DNA of 35,320 nucleotides. Origin: Anaeromyces robustus. Taxonomy: Eukaryota; Neocallimastigomycota; Neocallimastigomycetes; Neocallimastigales; Neocallimastigaceae. Both the position numbers and the translations under genes were made by a program. This document shows positions 1 through 14,398 of this stretch, piece by piece; the first letter of the stretch is position 1; each line of letters starts with the position of its first letter. Location: NCBI GenBank assembly GCA_002104895.1, contig MCFG01000192.1:92501-127820 (forward strand), in the 5' to 3' direction. Under the pieces are notes generated by a model, which was given only the letters and a program-made list of their open reading frames with translations, was not told the DNA's origin and made no database searches.

Positions 1-6
1 TTTTTA

Positions 7-105
7 ATTTTATTTTATTTTATTTTATTTTATTTTATTTTATTTTATTTTATTTTATTTTATTTTATTTTATTTTATTTTATTTTATTTTATTTTATTT
101 TATTT
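7..105. repeat. TTTTA pentanucleotide microsatellite
   Basis: Nearly perfect tandem TTTTA units, about 19-20 copies, run from the left edge of the window and give way to TTTATAATAAC. No coding meaning is apparent. The array could continue to the left of the window for all that can be seen. Confidence 0.9.
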
Positions 106-1894
106 ATAATAACATAGAAAAAAAAATTAAAAAAAAAAAAAAAATAAAATAAAACAAAACAAAAACAAAACAACAAAAAATGTTATTTGAATTATTTAAC
201 ATTTTTATTAAGAATATTCAAAATTTACAAAGTTTACAAAATTGTGGCAGTAAATTCTATGAATTCTTTTTTTTTTTTTTTTTTTTAATTGTATTTTATT
301 TCATATTCCATTTTATCCTTCCAATGATCAAAAATAATTTAAATACGATGGCTATAAAAGGAAACCAAAGCTTTTTTTTTTAATATTGTATATTATATAT
401 TATTAATAAAATATATTATATATTATTATATATTATTATATATTATTATATATTATTATATATTATTATTATTTATTATTATTTATTATTATTTATTATA
501 CAATTATATTATTTAATTATTTGTTCATTTTGTTTTTATAAATTATCTTTATTTATAAATGATTACTGCATTAAATTTTAGTTTGGAAATAAATATATAT
601 TATCAATATATTATAATATATTTTTATTATAATAAATTTAATATAAAAAACACGAGGTTTTAATCTAATGAATAGCCTATAAAATTAAAGTATAAAAACA
701 TATTAAAAAGTATTATAATATTAAAACATTTTAAAAATATTAATAAAAAAAAAAAAATAAAAATTTATATAATATAATAATAACTAATTTAATTAATAAA
801 TTAAATTCGTTTTAATGTTGTACAAAGAATACAAATAAATAAAAATTGAAAAATTATAATGAAAATAGTAAATGGTAAAAAGAAAAAAAAAAAGAAAAAA
901 AAGAAAAAAGAATACCAAAAAATAAATAACAAAACAATAATTATATAATATTAATTATTTATTTATTTATTTTAATTTATTTTTATATTAAAAAAAAAAT
1001 TAAATAATAAAAAAAAATTAAGTATGGGAAATATGGATGATAAAATTTATTATAAATATTTATAATATATAATATAAAATAATATAAAATAATATAATAA
1101 TATAAAAAATATAGTACAGTATAAAATAATATAAAATAAAATAATATAAAATAATATAATATAAAAAATATAGTATAAAATAATATAGAATAATATAAAA
1201 TAATATTAAATAATATATAATTATTATAAAATTATTAAGTATTGAATTATTAAATATACTTGTAATACTTTAAATTGCATAACTTTAATAATTTTTCATA
1301 TCTCCATACTTTATATTTATGATGTGCTTTTAACATTTTGAAAGTCATAAAGAATGAAAAGTAATTTTATGTTGTACTTTAACATTTTGAAAGTAATAGA
1401 AATGAAGAATAATTTTATATTATGTTTATATTATGTTTTAATTATTAAATAACTCTTCATTCTTATTACAATTATATATTATAAAATATATGACTTAACA
1501 TTTATAATTACCTACAATATTTATACTCCACCTCCAATAAGCATTCATATATCATTATAACATTAAAAAGGAAAAAAAAATTATGTAAAAAAATTTCTTT
1601 ATATTTTTCTTTTTTTACCCCACTTTAACACATAAGTTATATAACTTAATCATTATTAATAATAATGTATTTATAATAAATTATATTATTGTTTGTAATT
1701 ATTAATTCTTTTTGTTTTGTTTTTATTTTTTTTTCTTTTTTCCTTCTTAATTATAATGCAAAAAAAATATATTTATTTTTTTTTTTTATTTTTATTTTAT
1801 TTTCCTTTTTTATAAATAAAAATAAATTGTTAATTGTTAAGACATATTAAAAATTCATTAAAATTTTGTTTAAAATATGAAATTGTTGTTAAAG

Positions 1895-2439
1895 AATTGA
1901 TTAGATAATATTAGAATGATTCTCGACTTGTTTGAAAAAGATAAAGTATAAAAAAAAACTTTAATATTAAAGTAACATATTAAAGAATTAATAATGTATA
2001 CATAAACCAATATAAGTTGAATAATTAATTAAATAATATAAGAATGATTCTTAACTTGTTTGAAAAAGATAAAGTATATAAAGAAAGAAAAAAAAAAAAA
2101 AAAAACTTTAATAAATAATATAAAATAACATATTAAAGAATTAATAATACAAATATATACATAAACCAATATGAGTTTAATAATTAATTAAATAATATTA
2201 GAATGATTCTTAATATATATTATAAAATAACATATTAAAGAATATATTAAAGAATTACATAAACCAATATGAGTTGAATAATTAATTAAATAATATTAGA
2301 ATGATTCTTAATATATAATATAGAATAACATATTAAATTAATAATATATTATATATACATAAACCAATATGAGTTTAATAATTAATTAAATAATATAAGA
2401 ATGATTTCTTAACTTGTTTGAAAAAAAGATAAAGTATAG

Positions 2440-2478
<39 letters not shown>

Positions 2479-2532
2479 TTAATATAAAATAACATATTAG
2501 AGAATTTAATAATACATTATATACATAAACCA
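1895..2532. repeat. five-copy 100-160 bp tandem repeat
   Basis: Five tandem copies share the core TAATATTAGAATGATTCT (or TAATATAAGAATGATT), followed by AACATATTA, an AT spacer, then ATACATAAACCAATATGAGTT. Copies begin near 1895, 2021, 2180, 2278 and 2379. Copies 1, 2 and 5 keep a middle block (ACTTGTTTGAAAAAGATAAAG, then an A-run, then CTTTAATA). Copies 3 and 4 lack that block and are about 98-100 bp. The last copy contains a very long A-run (about 37 As). The mosaic suggests unequal crossover or slippage acting on a minisatellite. No TIRs or coding capacity are seen. Confidence 0.85.
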
Positions 2533-3252
2533 TATATTATTCATCACATTTATATATATATATTTATTATATTATTTTTTATTTTTATTATTATATTATA
2601 TAATTTTATTATTTGTTATTATACTAAACATAAAAATGTTTTAATTATGTAAGCTATAAAACTTAAAAATTTAAAGATTGAAATATTAATTTATGAGGAA
2701 AAAAAAAAGAATTAGAAATATTATTATATAAATATAAAAAATATCGTAGTTAGAATATGATTAAAAAAATATATTAAAAAAAAACTATAAATAATTATCT
2801 ACAAATGTTAATTTAGAAAGATATGCATTAAGATACTATATATGACAGAGAGTATTAGTATTAGTATTATTATTATTTACAACTAAATAATATGATTATT
2901 AATTATATTAAAATACAAAAAAAAATAAAAATAAAAATACTAATGTAATAAAAAAATATTAAATTATATTGTTATTATTTAACTATTAATTCATTTTATA
3001 TTCATTTTTTTTTAAATTAATAAATATAAAATAATAATAATGAATTTTTAAATTGATAAAAATGTTATTCAGAATTAGTTTAATGATAATTATTAAATTA
3101 TTATCTAATAAATCATTATTATTATTATTGTTTTTATAAAAATTTTTATAAAAATTTTTTTTTTCAATTTAATTAATAATAATAATAATATTTCAATTCT
3201 ATTTTTTCATATTATTATTATTATTATTATTATTATTCATTAAAGAAATAGC

Positions 3253-5601
3253 TTATTTATTAATAATGTTATTTCTCATTACTAGGTTGCGATTATTGTT
3301 CATAGTTAATGGCATTGATGTATTTATCATGTTATTCATAGGAACTTGTATATTTCTATTATTATTATTCATATTCATATTCATATTATTATTCATATTA
3401 TTATTATTATTATTTCTGAAATTCATATTGCTCATATCATGATTATTATTATTATTCATATTATTATTATTATTCATGATATTATTGTTATTCATACTAT
3501 TATTATTCATATTATTCATATTATTCATATTATTCATATTATTCATATTATTATTATTCATTTGATTACTATTCATCATATTCATATTATTTCCATTATT
3601 CATATTCATTGGCATACCATTTTTATTATTATTCTTCATATTATTCATTCCCATATTATTGTTCATATTGTTCATTCCCATATTATTATTCATATTATTC
3701 ATTCCCATATTATTCATGTTATTCATTTGCATATTATTATTCATATTATTCATGGGCATATTATTATTCATATTATTTATTGGCATATTATTATTCATAT
3801 TATTATTCATATTATTATTCATATTATTATTCATATTATTATTATTATTCATATTATTATTATTCATATTATTATTATTCATATTATTATTATTATTACT
3901 ATTATTATTGCTATTGTTATTCATATTCATATTCATATTATTATTGTTGTTGTTGCTGTTGTTATTATTGTTATTATTGTTATTATTATTATTATTATTG
4001 TTATTATTACCATTATTATTAAACATATTATTCATATTCATGTTGTTGTTATTATTATTTTGTTTAAAGAAATTATTGTTATTGTTATTACCATTATTAT
4101 TCATATTATTATTATCATTGTAATAATTATTATTTGAATTGTTATTCATACCATTATTATTAAAGTTATTCACATTGTTATTGTTATTACGCATATTAAA
4201 TCCATTATTATTTCCGTTCATATTAAATCCATTAACATTGTTACCCATATTGTTATTATTCATGTTATTATTCATATTGTTATTCATACTATTATTCATA
4301 TGATTGTTACTCATATTATTATTCATATTGTTGTTCATGTTATTATTCATATTGTTGTTATTCATATTGTTATTCATGTTGTTATTCATGTTGTTGTTAT
4401 TCATGTTGTTCATATTGTTATTCATGTTGTTGTTGTTCATGTTATTATTCATATTATTGTTGTTCATATTATTATTCATGTTGTTATTATTCATGTTATT
4501 TATATTGTTATTATTCATGTTATTCATGTTATTGTTGTTCATGTTATTATTCATATTGTTGTTGTTCATATTATTATTCATGTTGTTGTTGTTCATATTA
4601 TTATTCATATTGTTATTATTCATATTGTTATTATTCATGTTGTTATTATTCATGTTATTTATATTGTTATTATTCATGTTATTCATGTTATTGTTGTTCA
4701 TGTTATTATTCATACTATTATTGTTATTCATATTATTCATATTATTCATGTTATTATTCATATTATTATTTCCCATATTGTTATTATTCATATTATTACT
4801 GTTCATGTTATTATTCATATTGTTATTGTTCATATTATTATTCATGTTGTTGTTATTCATGTTACTGTTCATGTTGTTCATATTATTCATGTTGTTGTTC
4901 ATATTATTATTCATATTATTATTCATGTTATTGTTATTCATATTATTATTCATATTATTGTTATTCATATTGTTATTCATATTATTACTATTATTCATGT
5001 TATTCATGCTGTTCATATTATTATTTATATTATTGTTATTATTCATGTTATTCATATTCATATTATTTATGTTGTTATTATTCATGTTATTCATATTACT
5101 GTTATTCATATTATTATTATTCATATTACTCATGTTGTTATTCATATTATTCATGGTGTTATTATTTATGTTATTCATATTACTGTTATTCATATTATTC
5201 ATGTTGTTATTATTTACGTTATTCATATTGTTGTTATTCATGTCATTGTTATTCATATTATTATTATTATTGTTGTTGTTGTTGTTATTATTATTATTAT
5301 TATTATTGTTGTTGTTGTTGTTGTTGTTATTATTACTCATGCTATTCATATTATTCATATTATTGTTTATGTTATTGTTACTATTCATATTATTCATGTT
5401 ATTCATGCTATTCATATTATTGTTCATGTTATTGTTATCATTCATATTATTCATGTTACTCATGTTACTCATGTTATTCATATTATTCATATTATTCATG
5501 TTATTCATGTTATTCATGTTATTCATATTATTCATATACTTCATATTGCTCATGTTATTCATGTTATTCATGTTATTCATATTCCTCATGTTATTATTGA
5601 A

Positions 5602-5682
<81 letters not shown>

Positions 5683-5759
5683 TGTACTTATATTGTTATT
5701 ATTATTCATATTATTCATATTATTATTATTCATATTGTTCATGTTCATATTCATATTCA

Positions 5760-5793
<34 letters not shown>

Positions 5794-6233
5794 TATATTA
5801 TTACTTAAATTATTCATATTATTATTGTTGTTACTATTCATATTATTCATATTGTTATTGTTGTTACTATTCATATTATTCATATTATTCATGAATACAT
5901 TATTATTAATATTATTATTATTCATATTCATATTGTTCATATTTATATTCATGCTATTCATATTACCATTCATATTGTTATTCATATTATTATTCATATT
6001 ATTATTCATGTTACTATTCATATTACCATTCATGTTGCCATTCATATTGTTATTCATATTGTTATTCATATTGTTATTCATATTGTTAATAGCAATATTA
6101 CCCATTCTATTAGAATTATTATTTGAATTACTATTATTATTCATTCCATTATTCATATTAATATTGTTGCTGTTATTACTATTATTATTATTCATATTAT
6201 TTATATTCATATTATTGTTATTATTCATATTCA

Positions 6234-6267
<34 letters not shown>

Positions 6268-8259
6268 TGTGTTTACATTAATATTATTATTATTCTTATT
6301 ATTAACAATATTATTATTATTAATACTAATATTCTTATTATTATTAACATTATTATTTGTATTTATAATTTTAACGTTACTCCTATTAGAATTGTTATCT
6401 TTATTAATATTAGTATTAATATTTTTAATATCATTATTATTGTTATCATTATTATTAGTTGGAAAACTTAAAAACTTTCCTTGATGACCTTTATTTAATT
6501 GTGGAAGCAATTTATTGCTATTTTGCTGAATATTATTATTATTCATGTTATTATTATTCATGTTAGGATTCAAATTATTATTCATTTTATTCATATTATT
6601 CATGTTTGGATTAATTTTATTTACATTCATTATATTATTATTCATAGGATTATTTATAGTGTTATTCATAGGATTGTTCATTGGATTATTTATAGGAACA
6701 TTCATAGGTTTACTAACAGGAATGTTCATAGGTTTATTCATAGGACCATTTATAGGTTTATTTATTGGATTATTCATTGAATTATTCATTGGGTTATTCA
6801 TTGGGTTATTCATTGGATTATTCATTGGGTTATTCATTGGGTTATTCATTGGGTTATTCATTGGGTTATTCATTGGGTTATTCATAGGTCCATTTATAGG
6901 TCTGTTTATAGGTCCGTTCATAGGTCCGTTCATAGGTCCGTTCATAGGTTTATTCATAGGTCTATTTATAGGTCCGTTCATAGGTTTATTCATAGGATTC
7001 ATAGCATTTAATTGATTTGAATTAGCAATAACATTATAATTCATTGGAGGTTGACTAACAATATTATTAGGATTCATCATTGGCTTTGAATAATTCATTT
7101 GATTAATTGGGAATTGCATATTTTGCATTCTATTATTAGGAACATTCATTGGTATACCATTTGGTTTATTAAATTGATTAGCTTTATTTGTGAAATTATT
7201 ATAATCACGAACAGTAGATATACGACTACGAGGAATAGGAACTTTTATATTTTGAGATTGAACATTAAAACTAATTTTATTAGCATCTGGTTTAGGATTC
7301 GATAAATGTTGATTATTATTGTTATTATTATTGTTATTATTGTTATTATTATTGTTGTTGTTGTTATTATTATTATTATTATTATTATAATTATTATTAT
7401 TATTAGATTTAGAATCAGGGTATAAATTAGCTGCATTAGCTTTTGGATTAAATACAAATCCTTTTAGTTGAGGATGATTACCTCTCATTCGACTCGATTC
7501 TAATTGTCTTTTCCTAAGGTCTTCATGAGAAGGAAGTGATTTTCTTCTTGAGGCAATAATTTTACCTTTACTTTCTTTATGTAAAAATTTATGTAAGAGA
7601 GGATTAAAATTTATATTTTTTTCAAAAACATCTAAATGACGTTTATATTTCATTCTTCTTTTTTCTTCTAAAGTTGCTTCATCTTCTGAAGCTTCATTAT
7701 CATCACTATCATCTGAATTATCTTCATTCATTTGATTATCATCTTTTTCATTATCTTTTTTATCATCTTTACTGTTATCTTTAGTATCATTATTTTTAAT
7801 AGAATTATTATTTTTATTATTTTTATCAGTTTTGTCAATAATTAAAACATCAGACTTTTTTATAGAAACAAAATCATCTGTTTGACTATCTGAAACAATC
7901 TTTACATTTTTAAATTTAAAGTTTCCATTATTACTATTATTATTATTATTATCTATTTTTAAAGAATCATCATTTGTATAATCAATGAATTGATATTTAA
8001 TAGTTTTATTTGAATCATCTATTTCATTTGAATCATCATGATTGGAAACAATTTTTTTATTTATTAATTCTTTTGAATTTGTTGGGGAAGGAATTTGAGA
8101 AGCTAAATATTTATATAATAATAAATAATTCAACAATATATTATAATTATTATTATTATTATCATTTAGTTAAATTTTATAAAGATATTTTTAACATTAT
8201 TAAATAAAAAAAGCCGTTTTATTAATTATTATTATTAGTATAATTAGTATTACTATTAC

Positions 8260-8307
<48 letters not shown>

Positions 8308-8578
8308 CATTATTATTTAGATTAATTATTAAATTATTAAAAAATTATTTAACTTTATTATTACTGTATATTTATATTGTTTATAGTTATTTTTTTTATT
8401 TTAAAAAATAAAGTAATAAACACTTACTTGGCATATTACCAGGAAATAAATGTACTGAAGGTGAAGGAGAAGGTAAATATGAATTCACATTTCCAAAAAT
8501 CTCTGCATTTTCTCTAGTTTTTGGAGTTCCTTCAACATTATTTTGCTTCATTATATCTTTATTGGCCATGAAATTCAT
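3253..8578 (-). CDS. giant Asn/Met-rich low-complexity protein, two exons, function unknown
   Basis: Exon 1 runs 8578-8428 and exon 2 runs 8102-3253. The donor CCAA|GTAAGTG and acceptor ATATTTAG|CTTC join in phase 1, giving a new Thr codon at residue 51 and a 1666-residue product. Without the splice, exon 2 opens with an implausible start (MLNYLLLYKY) that is really intron. Residues 1-50 are soluble and Ser/Pro-rich. Residues about 160-195 are strongly acidic (SDDSDDNEASEDEA). Residues about 195-283 are basic and complex, with RRKSLP at 236-241 (a PKA-type RRxS site) and a PAM2-like FNPKANAANLYP at 268-279. From residue 285 on the protein is poly-Asn, NPMN/GPMN tetrapeptides, then MNN, MNNN and MNNNN repeats to the C-terminus. 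No membrane segment or signal peptide is visible. Such tracts are typical of prion-like, condensate-forming regulators or RNA-binding proteins, but the family is not recognised. The start ATG at 8578 is the first in frame, and a second (residue 4) lies just inside. Confidence 0.8.
6650..6995 (-). repeat. 12-bp coding minisatellite (NPMN/GPMN repeats)
   Basis: Within exon 2 the plus strand reads TTCATTGGGTTA or TTCATAGGTCCG units in 12-bp register. On the coding strand these give tetrapeptides of the form PMNN, PMNG, PMNK and PINR. The central block 6781-6884 is nearly homogeneous (about nine PMNN units with G/A differences only), indicating recent expansion, while the edges are diverged. Confidence 0.85.
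7417..7452 (-). other. PAM2-like motif in the Asn/Met-rich protein
   Basis: Residues 268-279 read FNPKANAANLYP. The last seven residues match the spacing of the PAM2 peptide that binds the MLLE domain of poly(A)-binding protein (Asn-Ala-x-x-aromatic-x-Pro), with Leu instead of the usual Phe and with the upstream Leu position disturbed by two residues. It is the last complex segment before the poly-Asn tract. This is a motif resemblance only. Confidence 0.3.
8103..8427 (-). other. intron of the Asn/Met-rich gene (325 nt)
   Basis: It begins GTAAGTG and ends ATATTTAG on the minus strand. Removing it joins exon 1 (50 codons plus one base) to exon 2 in phase and continues the Ser/Pro-rich text (NMP-T-SQIPSPTN). 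It is almost pure AT, and a TAACTAAAT that could serve as branch site lies about 65 nt before the acceptor. Its length is close to the other intron in this window (321 nt). Confidence 0.85.
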
Positions 8579-11500
8579 TTTGATAACATTAATTATAAAA
8601 TTATTTATTTAATTTTGAGTTTTATGTCAAAGAAATTTTTTTAATATATAATATTATTCGATTCAATTAATAATTTTTCTATAATAGTTAAATAAAAAAT
8701 TATTAATTTTATTTAATAAAACTAATAATAAATATTAGTATATATACCTAATATAACTCTATTTTCTTTTAAAAAAAAAATAAATTAAAAAATGATAATC
8801 ACAAAAAATTAGATTATTTGTTTGTTTTTTTTTTTTAATTTTTAAAAGATAAAGAAAAAATTTAGAATAAAAGAGAATTATATATATGAAATATAAAATT
8901 ATATTAATGTTAAAAAATTAAAACAAATAAATTTGTTTTATATTTTCTCTTTTTTAAACTAAAAATTTTTCTTTTTCTATTAAATGTTTTTTTTTTAGAT
9001 CGTAAAATAAAAAAAAATTATAAATTTAAAAGTAAAAAAGAAAAAGAAGAAAAAAAAAAAAAGATAAATACAAAATAATTAAAATAATTAATGTAATGAA
9101 AAAAAAATTTTTTTTAATAAATAATATATTAAATAATAAAAAAAAATTTTTTTATTATTTATGATTTAAATAATTAATAACAACAAAAATGTAAAAAATA
9201 TATATAATATAATTAATAATAGTATTTATATTTTTCTATTATTCCAAAAAAAAAATTATTATTATTATTATGTTTTATTTTTTTTTTTAACAATAGTTTT
9301 CGTGTCCACTATAACAATTTTAATTATATATAAAAATATTAGTTGATTTAATATATAATATGTTCTAGATAAATTATTTACACAAACAACTAAATAATTT
9401 TATTTATTATAAAAACCACACAAAAAATAAATTAATTAATATAGAATTAATATTACATTAGATTTACATATATAATTAAATTAAATAAAATTAATTTATT
9501 TTTTTTATTAATGTAAATTATTCAAATTAAAAGAAAAGTTTTATATATATTATAATATACATATTATATATTTTATTCAATACTTTTTTAATATTGTTAA
9601 TATATTTTATTAAGAATATAATTATTATTTATATTATTTTAATTTATTAAATCATATTATTATACATTAAAGTGTATAATAATATAATACAAAATTAATC
9701 TATTGAATAATTCATCTCTTCTAATCTAATTAATTTAATATATTTTTAATATAAAAACATAAGATTATATATTAATTAAAATTGTTTAAAAAAAAAATTA
9801 TACTATTTTATTATATAATAAAAATAAGGATGTGATTTATTGCCATAATTAAAAAAATAAAAAAAAAAAAAGTAAAAAAAAAATTTATAAAAAAAATAAT
9901 GATAAATTTTTATTATTTATAAAATATATATACCAAGAATTAATTAATAATTTTTATTTATTAATTAATTAACCTCTACTATTTTTATATTTTTAGGTGT
10001 CTATAAAAGCAACTTTTGTTATTAAAATGCATATAAAAAACTAAAACATTTTATATTTATAATGATATATTAAAAAAATATTTTATAATATTAAAATTAA
10101 TATTATCCATAAATGAATATTTTTTTTCTATTTAAACATCTGGTTTAATATCAATTTTAATTATTATGTCCCGTTTTTTTTATAAAAAATGTATAAAGTT
10201 CTAAAAAAGAAAATTATACTATATTAGTAAATTATTATAATTAATATATAATAGTTATTAATAAATATATACTATCATTATTTATTATAATATATTTATA
10301 GTTTAATACTATTATTTTATTTATTTATTTATTTATTATTATTGATTTATTTATTTATTTATTTATTATTTATTATTTATTATTTATTATTTATTTATTT
10401 ATTTATTATTTATTAATACATTTAAATTATACATATTACTATTCATTATTAATTTTTTTTTTTTACAATCATAATCTATCCATTCATATTTATTTTTCAT
10501 ATATTTGAACTAATGATAAATATGAATTATACCCTAAACCTCAAAAAAATAACTTAAAAAATAGTATTATGTTTATTTTTTTTAGTACTACCTAAAAAAA
10601 ATTTTTTTTCGTGAATTATTAATTAATAATGTATGATATATTATTGAATAATAATATTGTTTTTGTTTTTGTTTTTTATTATTATTTATTTTTTAATTAA
10701 TTTTATTTTTTATCATTCTACTATTTTGTCAAAATAAAAAAATTTTAATAAATTTATTAATAAAATAAATTATTAATGAATATTATTATATATGACATAA
10801 TCTAATATATGTATTAATATACATATAATTATATTATGATTTAATAAATTAAATATATTATTTATATTATAATATATTATAAAATATTATACAATGTATC
10901 ATATATGTCATAAAAAAAATGGATTTTTGTAATTCTAACATTCGTCCGGAATATATATAAAAATAAAAATAAAAAAAAAAAATTAAATATAAAATTAACT
11001 ATTAAATGTATTAATAAACATTATATTATTAATTAATTAATAAAAAGTTGCCTCTATAAATATTTAAAAATTTTCAAATTACATTACACAAAAGAAATAA
11101 TGAAAAAAAAAATTTAATATTCTATCATAATAATAAACTTTATTTATTAATTAAATTATTATTATTTTTATTAATATTTAAAATTAATTACTATATATAG
11201 CAATACCTATTACTATATTAAGGTTGCATTAAATCGTTTTATAAGGATTTTATATAATAGTTAAATTATTCATAAAAAATTATGTCAATTTTTAATATTA
11301 TTGGATAATGACAGAACCTTATTAATAATATTTTTCGAATTTTTAATATAACTATATTAACAAGTAATATTAATTTTTTTAACTATAATATATTTAAATT
11401 ACTAAAAATTCTCTTTCATGGAAAAACAAATATAAGGAATATATATTATATTATATTATATTATATTATATATTATAATGGGTTAATATAATATTTGTAT

Positions 11501-11894
11501 TTAATAATATATTATAATATATTATTAATATAATTAATAAAAATAATTATATACATACCAACAAAAAAAACATTTTTTCAAAAATGGTAATATTAGATTT
11601 GTTTATTAATACCATGAGATAGATTGTAATATTCTAAAAAAAAAATTTTCATTTATTTCACTAAAGTAATATTGAAGCAAAGTCTACAAAATATTCTTTG
11701 CTTTATTTTCTTTTTTATTTAATTTAATATATAGTTTAGCTTATTCTATTATATTTTATTTAATTTTTGTGGCTTTTTGTTTTTTTTTTTTTTTTTTTTG
11801 TTAAATAATATGATTCAAATTCTTATTTTACATTTTACTAACTCTTAACTTTTTTTTAGGAATATAAAACTAAATGTTATTCAATTTATTTTAT

Positions 11895-11935
<41 letters not shown>

Positions 11936-14281
11936 GATTCATTTTTTTATACTTTTTTTTTATTATTTGAATAAATTACTATAAAAACCAAATTTGTGAA
12001 AACAATATTAAAGAATTAATATGAGTTATTTTGAAACTCTAATAAAAAAAATGATTCATTAAATTTATTGAAAATTTGTTGTTATTATCATTATTAATTA
12101 TTATTAGCATTATTTATTTATTTATTTATTTATTTATCTATGATTATTATTATTATTATTATTATTATTATAAAAATATTATATAAAAATATTATTAAAA
12201 TAATTTTTTTAAAAAATATACATTATTAATTATTATTACAATTATTTTTTTATAATACTATTATTTTTTATTATTATTGTTATTATTGATTGTTATAATC
12301 AAAGTCATTAATTTCATTATAAAAATATTTTGTTTATTTTTTAAAAGTATAAAAATAAAATAAAGTAACAAAGTGTTCTGGTTAGAAAATTTCTGGTTAT
12401 AAATTTAATAATGTATCATTCATATTTAATAAATATTAAAAAGTATTTCCTTACACTTTAAAAAAAAAAAAAATTTTTTTTCAACTTCTTAATTATTTAT
12501 TATTATTATTAAGTATCATCCCTTTTTTTTTTATTATTATTATTTACTATTATATTAATACTATATATTGTAATATATTATTAAATATATATGACCAAAC
12601 ACAATAATTAATAACATAAATAGTTTATTATTATATAAATTGTTACTATTTATAGAAATATACATTTTTATATTAATTTTTATTAAATATAAATCAATAT
12701 ACACATTAATATATTTAATATATATTAATTGAGTACAATAATAATTTGTACTCATTTCATAAAATTTTGCTTTGTTTAAATAAAAATAATTATTTCTTTA
12801 TCATTCACGAAATGGATAATATATTTTATTATTATTTTTTCACGAAAAAAAAATTTTTTTTTATAAATATTAAATTATATCAAATAATATTCGCGAAAAT
12901 AAATAATATATTAATAATATATTACTAATATATCTTTTTATATAATAAACTTAATTCTTAAATAATATATAATATATATAAATATATTATATTAATATAT
13001 AATTTAATAAATATATTATTATATCAATCCTAAAATTTACCCAACTGGATAATACATTTATTTAATTATTTATTTATTCATTTATTTATTTGCTAAATTT
13101 ATTTTTAATATAAATTATATATTATTTATTATTTATTAATAATTTAACTATACCTATTTATATATTTATATATATAATTATTTTAAAAAAAATTTTTTTT
13201 GAAATTTAATATTTTTTACCTAAATTTTTTATAAATCTTTACACTTTGTTTACCGTTAAATCAAGTGAATCAAGTTGAATCATATCGAAACATCCTTATG
13301 CTTTATTTTTTTTCTATTCTTCATTGTATACCATTTCATTTATTTATTTATTCTTATATAACTTGTGAACAACAAAAAAAATTAAGGGATACAAATTCTG
13401 TAAAGCAATAAAAATAAAAATATTATTATAATTTAATATATTACATATAAATTTATTTTTCATAAAAAGAAATGATATATTTTTATTTAATTATATTAAA
13501 ATGAAAGATAAAAAAAAAATAAAAATTGAAAGAGAATACTATATTATATTATATTATATATTATATTTTATATTATATTATATGATATATTTATTTTTTA
13601 TATTAAATATAAATATGAGAAAAAAAGTTATTTTTTATCAATATTTAGTTGTTGTTTTATTTTAATGCATTAAATACTTTCATTTAACATTAAAAGGTAA
13701 TATTAAGTTAAAATTTTTCATAATAAACAAAAGTAACCTGTAAAAAAACTTCCTAAATTTTTATGAAAGTTTGTGTTTAATTTTTACCTAAATTTTAATT
13801 AACCAAATATATTAAATTTTATAAATATTTATTTACAATAAATATAATAATGAAAGTAAAATTGTTTATAGAATAATTATAATTTATTATAATATAATAA
13901 TATTAATAATAATAATTTTTTAATTAATTCTTATTAAAATAAATGGACTAATAAATAAAAACTAAATAAATTAAATTATATGAATTATAAATATATAAAA
14001 TATATAAATATATGTTATATATTATATAAATAAATTTATTATTAAAGAATAATAATAGAATATTCTATTAATTTAATATATTAGAAATAAAACACAAAAT
14101 TTTAATTCTAACATAATTGTTTTAAGATAATTTTGTTAATAATATTAAATTTATCATCCCTTAATTGTTACATTTAATAAAAATAAAAAAAATAAATATT
14201 ATCAATAGAAAAATTGAAATATATTTTAATATTATAATTCATAATTCTAAACATTCTAAAATTCTAAATTTTTTATTTTTT

Positions 14282-14398
14282 ATAATAATATAATAATTCA
14301 ATATTACAAAATAATTTTTCATAATAATATAATAATTCAATATTACAAAATAATTTTTTATAATAATATAATAATTCAATATTACAAAATAATTTTTT
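14282..14398. repeat. three-copy 39-bp tandem repeat
   Basis: The unit starts ATAATAATATAATAATTC and contains AATATTACAAAATAATTTTT. Copies begin at 14282, 14321 and 14360 with at most one or two differences, so the duplication is recent. Confidence 0.85.

Larger units (their letters stand above)
1..3252. other. AT-rich gene-free stretch
   Basis: No open frame here looks like a gene. The longest, at 180-383, is mostly Phe/Ile/Leu from T-tracts. The stretch holds a pentamer array at the left edge, A and T homopolymers, a 50-bp imperfect duplication starting at 1328 and 1378 (both copies contain TTTAACATTTTGAAAGT), and the five-copy tandem repeat listed separately. A TATAAAAGG string lies near 353-361, but no gene follows it. 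The right end must contain the 3' UTR of the minus-strand gene ending at 3253. Confidence 0.7.

Noticed and set aside
180-383. 67-codon plus frame with hydrophobic middle
   Set aside because: The hydrophobic part is a T-run; there is no complex sequence or conserved motif, and no gene context.
4304-6484. 726-codon plus-strand open frame rich in Leu/Phe/Met, plus similar His/Ile and Tyr frames at 3346-5808
   Set aside because: These are the antisense readings of the AAT/AAC/ATG repeats of the minus-strand Asn/Met gene; periodic codons leave all frames open. No start context or complex segment supports them.
6499-7015. Plus-strand frames with IGLFIG-type repeats
   Set aside because: Antisense of the 12-bp PMNN minisatellite, not membrane proteins.
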